Counted from the stretch's first letter, positions 34,697 to 45,144 are shown. The stretch: DNA of 49,970 nt from Candidatus Ornithomonoglobus intestinigallinarum (GCA_018715365.1 DVLU01000032.1:1-49970); one strand, 5' to 3'. Notes: generated from the sequence alone by a model not told the origin. A program made the numbers and translations.

Positions 34697-36961
34697 TTAT
34701 CTTTCACACACAATATCATGAACGCTGCCGCGCTCAAATACGGGCAGGACGCTGCCCTCAACCGGCTTTCCGTCTGCTGTAAGCTTATATTTTCCCGATT
34801 TATTTTTATTGTTTATTAAAATATTGTATTTTGCACCGCGGAATACGCGCGTGACCGATGCATTGTCCCAGCAATCGGGCATATTCGGCTCTATCGCAAG
34901 GCCGTCAAAATCAGCATGGACGCCCAGAATATTTTCGGTTACGCATCTGAATATCCAGCCGCTTGTGCCGGTTATCCAGCTGAGCGGTGCGTCGCCCTTT
35001 CTGTAGGGGTTTGACGGTCCGAAATACATATTTGATACGGCGTATGGCTCGCTGCCCGAGTTTTTAACCTCGGGATTTGACGGGAGGATAAGCTTTATCG
35101 TTTTAAGCGCCCTGCCGCCGTCACGGATAACGCAGTCGGCAACAGCCTTAAACGCCGCTCCGTGGTTATACACCGATCCGTTTTCATACACGCCCTTTTC
35201 AAAGTACGTCATTCTTCCGATATGGTCGTCGGGCTTTGAATAGCTCGGGTAATTCTGCATATAGCCGTAGGGGCACGAAAGCTCCGCTTCGATTTTATCC
35301 ATAATGCTTTGCGCCGCTTCGCCCTGAACAACGCCCGATATAACGGCCCACGTTTGCGGATTTAAGAAAATCCGCCCCTCCTCGGAATCGTTTGAGCCTA
35401 TTCTTTCGCCGTAATCGTTTATGCCGTAAATAAATTTATCGCCGTCCATGCCGTGCTTTAAAATATTTCTTTTAAGGCGTTCCGTTTTTTCAAGGATCTC
35501 GTCGTATCTCTCAAGATCAAACGTATGCTCAAGTATCTCGGCAAGCTCATATCCCGCCTTTACGGCAGCCTCGGAAAGCCATACGCTCTCGCCCCTGCCG
35601 AGTATGCCGCAGCCGTTCATCGAATCGTTCCAGTCACCCTCGAGCCACAGGCAAAGCCCGTGCTCGCCGAGATTATCGAACAAATAATCAAAGCCGCGCA
35701 TACAGTGGCCGAGCAGATTTTCCGTTATATCGGAATTGTAATACGGCGCGGTTTCCTCCAAAACGGCATAATCGCCCGTTTCTTTAAGATAAGCGTTTAC
35801 CGCATATATAAGCCACACGGCGCCGTCGGCATACACCTCGTCCATTACCGGCTCCCACTGACGCAGAGGGTTGCCGTTTTCGCGCTGATACCGCACGGAA
35901 TATAATATGCGCTCCCGCGCCTTTTCCGGCTCCAGCGGCAGAAAGCCCGTTGTATCCTGCATCAGATCCCTGAAGCCCTTGCCGTACAGCCTGCCCCACT
36001 CCATTCCGAGCTCCATCTGGCGTTTGAGCCAAATGTTTACCCGGCGGTTTATATCGTCATCTGGCGTATTTATGTAAACTCCGCTCCTGAAGTCTTCGCC
36101 CGATGCGATAAGCTCATTAAAGCCTTTGTCAAATTCCGTCTCCGATAATTTTTCCGCGCATATTTTTGCCGCTTCCGACTCGCTCCCTGCCGCGCCAAGA
36201 AGGAACAATATTTTCTTTTCCTCAGACGGCTTAAGCGTAATATCAAACTGCATTACAGCAGCGGGGCAAAACTCAAAGCACGTCGCCTCGCATGATAATT
36301 TATCGTTTTTTAACGCGTCGGGATGTGCGATTTTTGAATAAACGCCCTTGAAGCGCCTGTTTGACGTTTCATATGCGCACGGTTTTTCGTTTGAGGCAAA
36401 GTAAACGCCCGTGTAACCGGTCGGCACAACCATTCCCTCATGCGACGCATATATACCGCAAAAGCCGGTTGAAAAATCAGCCTTGCTGTAGCCGTCTATC
36501 GGCGAAAGCTTTGTGTCAAGCTCTGCGTAGGCGTATACGCTCAGCTCCCTTGTCTGCGCGCCGGTGTTTGAAACGCGCAGCTCCCAGCATTCGCACTGTC
36601 CCTGCGGCGGCACAAACAGCTTAAATTCCGCAGCCGTATTTTTATACTCGGAGCGAATTAAAGAATATCCCATTCCTACCGATGTTTCAAATACGTCAAA
36701 CGGGGCGTTTTCGTAATTTCTGTTTGCCGCGTAATATTCATTCGTGTTTTTGTCCTTTATAAATATCAGCCTGTTGTCGTTTTCCGAAAGCACGCTTTTT
36801 TTATAGCCGTTTTCATCGCAGAAGCGCGATATACCGAATCCGAACTGGCTGAATGACGACACATATTCGCCGTTCCATGAATAATTTATCCACGGACGCA
36901 CGGGAAACATATCCCGTATGATAAATTCTTTTGCTTCGTCGTTAAATTCATTTATTCCCAT
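34697..36961 (-). CDS. GH94-family glycoside phosphorylase
   Basis: A 754-aa cytoplasmic protein with the GH94 layout: N-terminal beta-sandwich (VRPWINYSWNGEY), helical linker, (alpha/alpha)6 barrel, C-terminal jelly roll. LEGDWNDSMNGCG contains the catalytic Asp446; SGSEPYAVSNMYFG and WITGTSGWIFRCVTE are typical of the phosphate- and sugar-binding loops. These enzymes cleave beta-glucosides such as cellobiose, cellodextrins or chitobiose with phosphate, giving a sugar 1-phosphate without ATP cost. ATG 36961 is supported by AAAGGA upstream and by alignment with the paralogue at 36990. The specific disaccharide is not readable from the sequence. Confidence 0.9.
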   Translation of the reverse strand: MGINEFNDEAKEFIIRDMFPVRPWINYSWNGEYVSSFSQFGFGISRFCDENGYKKSVLSENDNRLIFIKDKNTNEYYAANRNYENAPFDVFETSVGMGYSLIRSEYKNTAAEFKLFVPPQGQCECWELRVSNTGAQTRELSVYAYAELDTKLSPIDGYSKADFSTGFCGIYASHEGMVVPTGYTGVYFASNEKPCAYETSNRRFKGVYSKIAHPDALKNDKLSCEATCFEFCPAAVMQFDITLKPSEEKKILFLLGAAGSESEAAKICAEKLSETEFDKGFNELIASGEDFRSGVYINTPDDDINRRVNIWLKRQMELGMEWGRLYGKGFRDLMQDTTGFLPLEPEKARERILYSVRYQRENGNPLRQWEPVMDEVYADGAVWLIYAVNAYLKETGDYAVLEETAPYYNSDITENLLGHCMRGFDYLFDNLGEHGLCLWLEGDWNDSMNGCGILGRGESVWLSEAAVKAGYELAEILEHTFDLERYDEILEKTERLKRNILKHGMDGDKFIYGINDYGERIGSNDSEEGRIFLNPQTWAVISGVVQGEAAQSIMDKIEAELSCPYGYMQNYPSYSKPDDHIGRMTYFEKGVYENGSVYNHGAAFKAVADCVIRDGGRALKTIKLILPSNPEVKNSGSEPYAVSNMYFGPSNPYRKGDAPLSWITGTSGWIFRCVTENILGVHADFDGLAIEPNMPDCWDNASVTRVFRGAKYNILINNKNKSGKYKLTADGKPVEGSVLPVFERGSVHDIVCER

Positions 36962-36989
36962 TTGCGCATATCCTTTCGTAATCGGTTTA

Positions 36990-39248
36990 TCATCGCTCGC
37001 ATACGACATGGTGAACGCTGCCCGGCTCAAAGACGGGGATTGTATTCCCCTCCAATGCCTTTCCGTCAACGATCAGCCTGTAATTCCCGGCGCCGCTGTT
37101 TTTTATTCTTATTTTGTATTTTACGTTTCTGAATATCCTTGTCGCATCTGCGTTTTTCCAGTTGTCCGGCAAACACGGCTCTATTTTCAAGCCGCCGTAA
37201 CCCGGCTTTATTCCGAGCATATTTTCCGTTATGCACCTGAATACCCAGCCGCTTGTGCCTGTTATCCAGCCCTGCGGCGCGTCGCCTTTACGGCAGGGAT
37301 TTTCAGGGCCGAAATACATATTCGGCATCGCGTACGGCTCCGAACCGGAATTTTTGATAACGGGATTTGACGGGAATATCCTTTTCAGCGTATCAAGAGC
37401 TCTGCCGCCGTCGTGTATTTCGCAGTCGGCAACAGCCTTAAACGCCGCGCCGTGGTTATACACGGAACCGTTTTCATACAGGCCCTTTTCAAAATACGTT
37501 ATCCTGCCTATTTTTTTATTCGGTCTTGCGTAGCTTGGGCTGTTTTGAACGTAGCCGTATGAGCAGCCCAGACGCTCCTCGACAACATCCATAAGGCTTA
37601 CCGCCTCATCGCCTTTTATTATGCCGGAGAGCACCGCCCACGTCTGCGGGTTTAAAAACAGCTGACCGTCCTCCGAGGTTTTGCCGCCGACCCTGTCGCC
37701 GCAGTCGTTTATGCCGTATATAAACACGTTGCCGTCTTTGCCGTATTTTAAGACGCTTTGCTTGAGCGCTTCCGTTTTTTCGGCAAGCTCCGGGAAAAGG
37801 CTGGCGTTATTTGTATGCTCAAGGATTTCGGCAAGCTCATATCCGGCCTTGACGGCAGCCTCGGAAAGCCACACGCTCTCGCCCCTGCCCTGTGTGCCGC
37901 AGTTATCCATCGCATCGTTCCAATCGCCGGCAAGCCACAGGCAGAGCTTGTGTTCACCGAGATTATCAAACAGAAATTCCATACCGCGTATGCAGTGTCC
38001 GAGCAGATTTTCGCTTTCGTCCGAATCAAAATACCGCACCGGCTCATCAAGCACGGCAAAATCACCCGTTTCTTTAAGATATGCGTTTACGGCGTATATG
38101 AGCCACACCGCGCCGTCGGCAAAAACCTTATCTATTATCGGGTCCCACTGCCTTACCGGGTTGCCGTCTTTACGCTGATAGCGCGCCGAATATAATATCC
38201 TCTCACGCGCTTTTTTCGGCGCAAGCGGCAAAAATCCGGTTGTGTCCTGCATTATGTCCCTAAAGCCCTTGCCGTACAGCCTGCCCCATTCCATTCCGAG
38301 CTCCATTTGGCGCTTAAGCCATATGTTTGCCATACGGTTTATGTCATCATCGGGCGTATTTATCATTATATTTTGCGCAAACCTGTCCGCCTTGTCTGTT
38401 ATTGCGGCAATATTTGCGTCAAATACGCCTTCGGAAAGAAGGCTGTCGCAGATCTTTTCAGCCTCTCTTTCATTTTTTGCGGAGCCGAGAACGAACAGGA
38501 ATTTTTCTGTTCCGCCGGGCTTCAGCACCGCATCAAACTGCATTGCCGCGCCGAGCTGCGCTTCAAAGCACGTACCCATGTTTGACAGCGTTTTGTCCAA
38601 AAGACCTTCGGGGCGGTCAATATCCGAATATACGCCCTTAAAGCGCCTGTTTGACGTTTCATACGACGCAACGCTTCTGTTTGATGCAAAAAACATTGCC
38701 GTTCTGTCTGTTTCGAGCTTATAGCCGTCGTGCGTCGCGTACACGCCGTTTATGCGCTTTGAAAAATCAGCCTTTGTGTAGCCGTGCCATGAAAGCGCCG
38801 TATCGATTGCCGCATAAGCATAAAGCTCGCATTGTTTTTCCGTTTGCCCGGTATTTTTCAGCGTAACCTCCCAGCACTCGCACTGACCGTTTACCGGCAC
38901 AAAAAGCCTGAATGCAAACTCAATATCGTTATAAACCGAGCGTATAAGCGAATAGCCCATGCCGACTCTTGTTTCAAGCTTTTCAAACGGGGCGTTTTTG
39001 TAATTTCTGTTTGCCGCGTAATATTCGTTTGTGTTTTTATCCTTTATAAATATCAGCCTGTTGTCACCCTCGGTTAATATATTCTTTTTAAAGCCGTTCT
39101 CGTCGCAGAATCTTGACATGCCGAAGCCGAACTGGTCAAATGACGAAACATAATCGCCGTTCCACGAATAATTGACCCACGGGCGCACCGGGAACATATC
39201 GCGTATAACGTATTCCTTTTCCGTATCGTTAAATTCGTTCATGCTCAT
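36990..39248 (-). CDS. GH94-family glycoside phosphorylase, tandem paralogue
   Basis: A 752-aa protein closely similar to the next gene downstream across its whole length (for example NKNTNEYYAANRNY-like and MEWGRLYGKGFRD blocks). LAGDWNDAMDNCG holds catalytic Asp445. There is no signal peptide. The start at 39248 (MSMNEFND) matches the paralogue start, but its GAGAGG is about 13 bases away, so initiation may be weak. It lies 28 bases from the downstream copy, indicating tandem duplication. Two copies suggest two related disaccharide or chain-length specificities. Confidence 0.9.
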   Translation of the reverse strand: MSMNEFNDTEKEYVIRDMFPVRPWVNYSWNGDYVSSFDQFGFGMSRFCDENGFKKNILTEGDNRLIFIKDKNTNEYYAANRNYKNAPFEKLETRVGMGYSLIRSVYNDIEFAFRLFVPVNGQCECWEVTLKNTGQTEKQCELYAYAAIDTALSWHGYTKADFSKRINGVYATHDGYKLETDRTAMFFASNRSVASYETSNRRFKGVYSDIDRPEGLLDKTLSNMGTCFEAQLGAAMQFDAVLKPGGTEKFLFVLGSAKNEREAEKICDSLLSEGVFDANIAAITDKADRFAQNIMINTPDDDINRMANIWLKRQMELGMEWGRLYGKGFRDIMQDTTGFLPLAPKKARERILYSARYQRKDGNPVRQWDPIIDKVFADGAVWLIYAVNAYLKETGDFAVLDEPVRYFDSDESENLLGHCIRGMEFLFDNLGEHKLCLWLAGDWNDAMDNCGTQGRGESVWLSEAAVKAGYELAEILEHTNNASLFPELAEKTEALKQSVLKYGKDGNVFIYGINDCGDRVGGKTSEDGQLFLNPQTWAVLSGIIKGDEAVSLMDVVEERLGCSYGYVQNSPSYARPNKKIGRITYFEKGLYENGSVYNHGAAFKAVADCEIHDGGRALDTLKRIFPSNPVIKNSGSEPYAMPNMYFGPENPCRKGDAPQGWITGTSGWVFRCITENMLGIKPGYGGLKIEPCLPDNWKNADATRIFRNVKYKIRIKNSGAGNYRLIVDGKALEGNTIPVFEPGSVHHVVCER

Positions 39249-39276
39249 TTTACGAATAAATTCCTCTCTGTATTTT

Positions 39277-40290
39277 TTATTGCTTTGACAATTTCGGGAG
39301 CGCGCCCATTCTGTCATATCCCGCGCCGAAACGCGTTATTTTAACCGTATCGCCCTTTATCGAAAAAACGTCGAAGGCGGTTTCGGTTATTGTTCCCACT
39401 TTCCTGTCGGGGCAGGACGGGCACCATTTCTGCGCGCATGACGACTGTGTTGTAACGGTTAAAATGCCGTCATCATAAAGCAGGTTATCATAATGAACAT
39501 GGCCCGCTATATGGCATACCACATTTTTTGAAGCTTTCATCGCATGATGAAGGCGCGGCCCGTTTATCAAATCGTAATACGGCTTTATCCCCTGCGGATA
39601 GCCCGCAGAACCGTATATGCCGTTATTGCACACCGGCCCGTGGCAAAATACTATAACATTTCTGTCGGTTGCAAGCGCTTCTCGCTCAAACCACCTCGCC
39701 TGATTATCGGAAACGGCATACATCCAGCCCTGGCGCTGCCCGTTTTTATCCTGCCTGTAATCGCCGTCGCTTACGTCAAGGAATACAAATCTGAAATTAT
39801 CCTCCTTGAGATCTATATAATAATAATTTTTCGGCGTAGGATTATATTTCATGCAAATATCGTGCATTTCATCCGGCAAAACAACGTATCTGCGATTGTC
39901 CCATCCTTCATCGGTGCAGTTTCCCAATGCGTTGTCATGGTTTCCGACACAGCTGTGCACAGGGACGGACAGCGCATAAAGCGCGTCCATATATTCCCTG
40001 TACGTTTCGCGTATGACCTTAGGGTCGTAATGGTAATCGTTTCCCATATCGCCGCCGTTTATTACCATGCTTATGGCGGGGCAGCCGTCGAGAATATATT
40101 GTATCGAGCGCACCGCATCGGCTGCGTATTCGTATTCATTTATACCCTCAACACGGTTTTCCTTAACGGAAAATTCGTTCATCCTGTTGTGCGCATCGGT
40201 TATGAACACAAAGTTTAACGGCGCACCGAAATCGTTTACCGCATTCATTTTTTCGCGGTAATTGTCTGTAAGGTACGATATGTCTCTCAT
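39277..40290 (-). CDS. Calcineurin-like metallophosphoesterase
   Basis: A 337-aa protein with all five metal motifs of the superfamily: TDAH (D32, H34), GGD (D81), GNHD (N117, H118), CHGP (H217) and AGHVH (262-266). It has no signal peptide, so it is cytoplasmic. AGGAGA precedes ATG 40290. It sits between the large secreted enzyme and the phosphorylases. It may dephosphorylate or split a phosphodiester met in glycan catabolism, but that is inference from context. Confidence 0.85.
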   Translation of the reverse strand: MRDISYLTDNYREKMNAVNDFGAPLNFVFITDAHNRMNEFSVKENRVEGINEYEYAADAVRSIQYILDGCPAISMVINGGDMGNDYHYDPKVIRETYREYMDALYALSVPVHSCVGNHDNALGNCTDEGWDNRRYVVLPDEMHDICMKYNPTPKNYYYIDLKEDNFRFVFLDVSDGDYRQDKNGQRQGWMYAVSDNQARWFEREALATDRNVIVFCHGPVCNNGIYGSAGYPQGIKPYYDLINGPRLHHAMKASKNVVCHIAGHVHYDNLLYDDGILTVTTQSSCAQKWCPSCPDRKVGTITETAFDVFSIKGDTVKITRFGAGYDRMGALPKLSKQ

Positions 40291-40343
40291 TAAAAAGTCT
40301 CCTTATGGAAATCGGCTCGGTTATATCAAAAAATTGTCGAAAG

Positions 40344-43300
40344 CTATTTCGCAAGCGATATGCACTCCGTTTTCGGCGTCTGGTTTTTACCCCACGCAAA
40401 CAGCTTTATTTCGTCAAAGGCACTCACATCGCCGACGTTTACGCGCACGCTCTTTTCGCCGTTTTGGCAAGCGTCGGAATTGACGGCAAGCACATGGGCA
40501 AGCATATCTCCGCTGTAAGCGGCGCATATAATCGTGCAGTCATCGTTTTCGCCGGCGTCGGTATAGCGTATAACAAGCTCGTCGCCGTCCTTAAGCCGCG
40601 AAATATCCGTAAGTCTTTCGCCGTCATGCTCGGCATAAAACTCCGTTTTCCGTTCCGGGCCCTCGGGGTCCGTAAGCTCCGGAGCCTGCGGAAGCTCGTC
40701 ATATCCAACTACGTATTTTATATCCTGCTCCGCGCTTACCGTAACGGTTCCGCCGCCTGCCGTTTCAATGACATTGCCGTACATATCGTATACAACGGCA
40801 TATTTCTTGCCGGTATTGACCGTATAGCTTCCCGTATCCCTTGTGCTCCAAACGCAGTATGTTTCCTGTCCCTTATCGTTTGTCAGTCTGTATACTATCG
40901 GGCACCAGCCTAAATGCGTCTGGCTGTTTGTTGTGTGCTCAACCGCAACTCCCAGGCTTTCGGATTTTACGGCATGGCCGACTATACTGTTAAACGCCGC
41001 GACGGACACATAAGACGGTTTTGCCGCCCACGGTGTTCTGTAAAACTTTGAATGTATAAGCCCGTAATTTGCCTCATACGCAAACGGATCCTCGCGGTCA
41101 TCCTGCAATTCATAAAATATCAGTGTATCGACCTTATCGCCGCCCGCGTACATCGCAAGCATTCTCGGCAGGTATTCGGCCTGCTTTTGGTATGTTGTAG
41201 TTTTAAACGCGCTTTCCGCCCCCGCAAGATACAAATCTCTGTCACGCGCGGAAAAGCCCGTTTCGGTTATCCACATTTCGGCATTCGGAGCATATTCATT
41301 TACAAGCATACTGCCGTATTTCGGCATACCGGTAAGATCTGTGCCCTCCGGCCCGTACGCTCTGTGAGAATATCTCTGAAAGCTTATCGAATTTACCGCA
41401 GACGTATCAAGCGCCCGCAAAAACCGCGTATCCCATGTATATTTGCCCTTATAGCCTTCAAACTGCCATGCCGGGTCCTGAGATATGCAGCCCGCGTTTA
41501 TCCATGCGTCGCTTATTTCGTTTCTTATAGCCTCCGATGCGGTTTTTACAAGCTCGGCATATATTTCCGCCGTAGGGGCGTCGTAGCTGTCGCCGGAAAG
41601 TCCGGCGGCGCCGTTCGCACAGCGGTCAAATTCATTTAATATAGAAAAATATTTTGTATAAGGCGCAAGCTCCTTCGCAACAAAGCTTGCATACCGTTCA
41701 AATTCATCGATTTCTTCCTGCGTATCGCCAAGCACATCGTTTCCGTCCCATCGAGAGCCGTAATTCAATGAGTTATCCTGCATCAGATTGCAAAGCCCGC
41801 TCATCCCGTTTTCCGCAAGCTCAGCATACGCATACTTTATTATATCGGGCATGCTGTACGGCGCGGACGCCCAGCCCTTAACGTTCCACCATCTCACGCT
41901 TGAGCGCATTATTCCGAAGCCCGCGTCACGTGCAAGCGCTATTTGGTCATCTATATCGCTCTCATCATAGAGATATGTAAGCTCGCCGTTTTCGCTTTCG
42001 TAATCGTCATAATGCGCGTTTGCCCCGATTTTAATATTAGGCTCCGCCTTTTTGGAATATGCAAGGTCGGTTATATAGCTCATGCTGACGCTTTTTCCGT
42101 TATCTGTTCCGTCTGCCGTTATATCGGCCTTTAAAACATACGTGCCGAACGGCAGCCCCTCGAAAGTTACGGTATCCGCCGCGTTTTTGCCGGAAAATAC
42201 CGCGGTCTGCGTTTTTGATGCGACAGGCGAAGCTTGGCTGTACGCCGCAGGGTCTCCCTTGTACGCCGTGTTTTCCGTTTCCTCCCACTGTGCATACATA
42301 TCGTTCGATTCCGGCTTATAAATGTTATATGACACAGTCATATTTTCATACTGCGCGCCGTCCGTATTTTCAAATAAGACATTAAATTTAACGCGCTCAC
42401 CCTCGTAAAACACATTGCCGGGCTTAACCGAGTTTGCCGATATTTTAAAAGGCGAACAGCTTTCGCTGCTGTACAAGCCGAGCCAAAATACATATACCGG
42501 TTCCGGCGATTTATTGTCCGCGGCATACGGGAACAGCTCCTCGTCAGCCGTAATTATGCGGCAGTCAAAGCCGTTTGCGCCGCCGTTGAATTCGGCGTCG
42601 TAAAGCTTTATTCTTGCGTATTTCCATGTGTTTGTATTTTCGCACTGAATAAAAATGTTTTTTACGCCGTCATGAGAATCATACTGAAAATAAAAGCCGC
42701 CCATGCCTTTATCGTAATAACAGATTTCCGCTTCAAACGAAGAACCCTCGGCGGCATTTTTAAATTTACGGTCGTATTCGTTCGGGAAGGATAAATTCCC
42801 GTTAATGCTGAAGCCTATGTTTTTTCCGTCAAGCTCACAGCCCAGTTCCTCGTTTATCGTATACGAACCGCCGCTTTCGGCAGCGGCCGTAAGACTGCTG
42901 TTGCCCGCCCAGTTATCGACGTTAAGGCGCACAATTGCGGAGCTGCCGGAATGAAACGGCTCGCTTGCAAAGGCTTTGTATTCATTAAGCTTCGCACTGT
43001 CAAAATCCGCCGCGTTATTGTTTTTATCCTTCACCGTTATCTTTTTCGTGCCCCAAACAAGGCCGTTTGTGTCCAGAGCATACAGCGCGCTTCTGCCGCC
43101 CGACGCGTAAAGGCGCGCATTTTCGGAAACGTATATTCTTCCGTAGCCGCTGCCCTTAGGTTCTGCCGACGCAAATACGCCGAATTGCTTTTCCCCGCCG
43201 GCATCGGCATAAACGGTCACGCCGTCCTTTATCACAACGGCGCGGTCATAATCGCGTCCCTCTCCTATATACGCCGCTATTGCCGCGCACTCGCCGCTTA

Positions 43301-44369
43301 CGGTACTGTCCGCGCTCACTCTTAAAACGCCGCAGCCGCTTATTGTAATTCTTCCGTGCTTTTTGTAGTCGGTGTATATTCCGTATGAATATATCCCGTT
43401 TTCGTTTCTGGCTCCGGTCAAATTAACATCGCCGTTTACGACTATATTTATATCATGCTCGGCATATATCGCCGCGCCGTATGAGTTGTTTACATCAAAG
43501 CTTCCGGTTATTGTACCGCTTCCGCCGAGCACAAGCGTTTCGGTATCGCCGTCATAGCTTGCCGTTACATTTCCGAACGTATGCGACGGAACGGCTTCGG
43601 AAAACGCTTTGCCTCCGACCCATACGCCGAGAGATTCCGTTGATTTCGGCGATTCGATTTTAACATATTTAAAACCTGTAATATCGTCCGACCCGTTCCA
43701 GTCTTCAGCTTCGGCTTTGCTGCCGCCTGCTTTTACGATATTTCCGTCAGTTTCGAGCCTGCCGTTATTTCTGCGCTCTACCGCGCTGCTGCCGCCGCTC
43801 ATTTCAAGCACGGCTCCGCCCTCAACGCGCACATCTCCGGACGCCCAAAGGCCTTTGCCGTTTTCATCGCCGTTTGATAACGATACCTGCGCATCGTCAG
43901 TTATTACTATATCCGCACCGTTGTAGCCCATGAGCGCGGCATTTTCCGATGTTCCTCCCGACGACGTCACCGTGAGCGTACCGGGACCTTTTACGGTCAG
44001 CGTACCGCCGCTTCTGTATATTCCGGCTATCCAGCCTGCCGTATGCTCGGTTGAGAGCATTGTTATATCATGTCCCGCAAGCTCTATCGTCAAATCCGTA
44101 TTATGCTCACTCGGAATTATTGCACTGCCGCAGTCGCCGCCGATATTGTAATCGTTTCCGAAAAGCGTTGTATCCTCCGTAAACGCAAGCGTACCGGTTG
44201 ACGGCTCGTAAATATGTGATTCATAGCCCGTGCCGTCCAATATTTCCGCGCCGCCTTCTTCCGTTATGTATCTTATATACGGCGCATATTCCGCTGCCGA
44301 CGCAACATATACGGCTGACACACTCATTACCGCGGCAACCGCAGCCGCGCACAATTTTTTTACGAACAT
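40344..44369 (-). CDS. Large secreted protein: beta-helices fused to a clan GH-A-like catalytic barrel
   Basis: A 1341-aa protein with signal peptide (cleavage near ASA-AEY). Two beta-helix-type regions (about 25-240 and 245-470; GTLTVKGPGTLTV, YGIYTDYKKHGRITISG) match the 32848 protein. A jelly-roll-like module (480-650) and an Ig-like segment follow. The barrel from about 800 has ILNEFDRC with acid/base Glu913 and WITETGFS with nucleophile Glu1036, as in clan GH-A. The C-terminal ~85 residues are the small module shared with four other proteins. GGAGG precedes ATG 44369; the in-frame upstream ATG-like codons lack a signal. It resembles a GH39-type enzyme carrying unusual N-terminal helices. 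Substrate unknown. Confidence 0.72.
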   Translation of the reverse strand: MFVKKLCAAAVAAVMSVSAVYVASAAEYAPYIRYITEEGGAEILDGTGYESHIYEPSTGTLAFTEDTTLFGNDYNIGGDCGSAIIPSEHNTDLTIELAGHDITMLSTEHTAGWIAGIYRSGGTLTVKGPGTLTVTSSGGTSENAALMGYNGADIVITDDAQVSLSNGDENGKGLWASGDVRVEGGAVLEMSGGSSAVERRNNGRLETDGNIVKAGGSKAEAEDWNGSDDITGFKYVKIESPKSTESLGVWVGGKAFSEAVPSHTFGNVTASYDGDTETLVLGGSGTITGSFDVNNSYGAAIYAEHDINIVVNGDVNLTGARNENGIYSYGIYTDYKKHGRITISGCGVLRVSADSTVSGECAAIAAYIGEGRDYDRAVVIKDGVTVYADAGGEKQFGVFASAEPKGSGYGRIYVSENARLYASGGRSALYALDTNGLVWGTKKITVKDKNNNAADFDSAKLNEYKAFASEPFHSGSSAIVRLNVDNWAGNSSLTAAAESGGSYTINEELGCELDGKNIGFSINGNLSFPNEYDRKFKNAAEGSSFEAEICYYDKGMGGFYFQYDSHDGVKNIFIQCENTNTWKYARIKLYDAEFNGGANGFDCRIITADEELFPYAADNKSPEPVYVFWLGLYSSESCSPFKISANSVKPGNVFYEGERVKFNVLFENTDGAQYENMTVSYNIYKPESNDMYAQWEETENTAYKGDPAAYSQASPVASKTQTAVFSGKNAADTVTFEGLPFGTYVLKADITADGTDNGKSVSMSYITDLAYSKKAEPNIKIGANAHYDDYESENGELTYLYDESDIDDQIALARDAGFGIMRSSVRWWNVKGWASAPYSMPDIIKYAYAELAENGMSGLCNLMQDNSLNYGSRWDGNDVLGDTQEEIDEFERYASFVAKELAPYTKYFSILNEFDRCANGAAGLSGDSYDAPTAEIYAELVKTASEAIRNEISDAWINAGCISQDPAWQFEGYKGKYTWDTRFLRALDTSAVNSISFQRYSHRAYGPEGTDLTGMPKYGSMLVNEYAPNAEMWITETGFSARDRDLYLAGAESAFKTTTYQKQAEYLPRMLAMYAGGDKVDTLIFYELQDDREDPFAYEANYGLIHSKFYRTPWAAKPSYVSVAAFNSIVGHAVKSESLGVAVEHTTNSQTHLGWCPIVYRLTNDKGQETYCVWSTRDTGSYTVNTGKKYAVVYDMYGNVIETAGGGTVTVSAEQDIKYVVGYDELPQAPELTDPEGPERKTEFYAEHDGERLTDISRLKDGDELVIRYTDAGENDDCTIICAAYSGDMLAHVLAVNSDACQNGEKSVRVNVGDVSAFDEIKLFAWGKNQTPKTECISLAK

Positions 44370-44410
44370 ATGCCCGTTTCCTCCCAAATACATATCCCGC
44401 TCCGCGTTTT

Positions 44411-45127
44411 TCACAAAACGTCAAGGAGCTTTGTAAGCTGTGAGATATTACCTACGACGGCGCCGGTATAATTTTCAAGGACACGCCTGCCGTCACAGTC
44501 GCCGGCAACACCCACGGCGGAGATTTTGCCGTTTTTGGCAAACTCCATATCGGTTACCGTGTCCCCGACCATCAAAAGCTCGTTTCTGTTAAATCCGTAT
44601 TTTTTTATTATTTCGTTTATATAATACGGGTCGGGCTTTGACGGCAGTACGCCGTCGTCTGTATATACCTCATCAAAATACTCTTTTATTCCCAATTCAT
44701 CAAGACATTTTTCCGTTATCTCACTGCAGTCCGTTGTAACAAGAAATATGCTCATGCCGCGCCGCTTAAGCTCCTCAAGCAGCCCTTTTATATTTTCACA
44801 GGCGGCAACCACCTTGCCGCATTCCCTGCTGCTCTCAAACGCTTCAAACGTAAGCGCATCGAGCTTGTCCGCTGCCTCGCCGTGTTTTTTCAGCACGCTT
44901 TCAAACGATGCGGCCACCTGCGCATAAGTTCCGCGGCAGATAAGCCCGTTTATTCCCTCGTCGATCCCCGCGGCCGCCATCAGCTCGTTTTTTATATTTT
45001 CACTTACATTAAGCCTGCGAATTATGTACGTCACCGCCTGCTCCGTTACGGGCCGCCAGAAATCGTCAAATTTTATAAGCGTGCCGTCCTTGTCAAAAAT
45101 AATACCGCGTATACTTATGTCGTTCAC
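44411..45127 (-). CDS. HAD-superfamily phosphatase
   Basis: About 236-239 aa depending on start. FDKDGTL near the N-terminus carries the nucleophile and acid Asp, LVTTDCS is motif II, and MVGDTVTDMEFAKN is motif IV, as in phosphoglycolate-phosphatase-like HAD enzymes. The start is odd: GGAGGTGA at 45131-45124 is an ideal ribosome site, but the codon 8 bases after GGAGG is ATA (45118-45116). GTG 45127 lies inside the ribosome site, and GTG 45163 has none and overlaps the previous gene. It probably removes phosphate from a sugar phosphate in the pathway. Confidence 0.82.
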   Translation of the reverse strand: MNDISIRGIIFDKDGTLIKFDDFWRPVTEQAVTYIIRRLNVSENIKNELMAAAGIDEGINGLICRGTYAQVAASFESVLKKHGEAADKLDALTFEAFESSRECGKVVAACENIKGLLEELKRRGMSIFLVTTDCSEITEKCLDELGIKEYFDEVYTDDGVLPSKPDPYYINEIIKKYGFNRNELLMVGDTVTDMEFAKNGKISAVGVAGDCDGRRVLENYTGAVVGNISQLTKLLDVL

Positions 45128-45144
45128 CTCCGCAGCAAAGCCGT

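Noticed and set aside
39544..40218. Open frame of 224 codons on the plus strand
   Set aside because: Fully antisense to the metallophosphoesterase, whose five motifs are intact; no ribosome site or recognisable domain.
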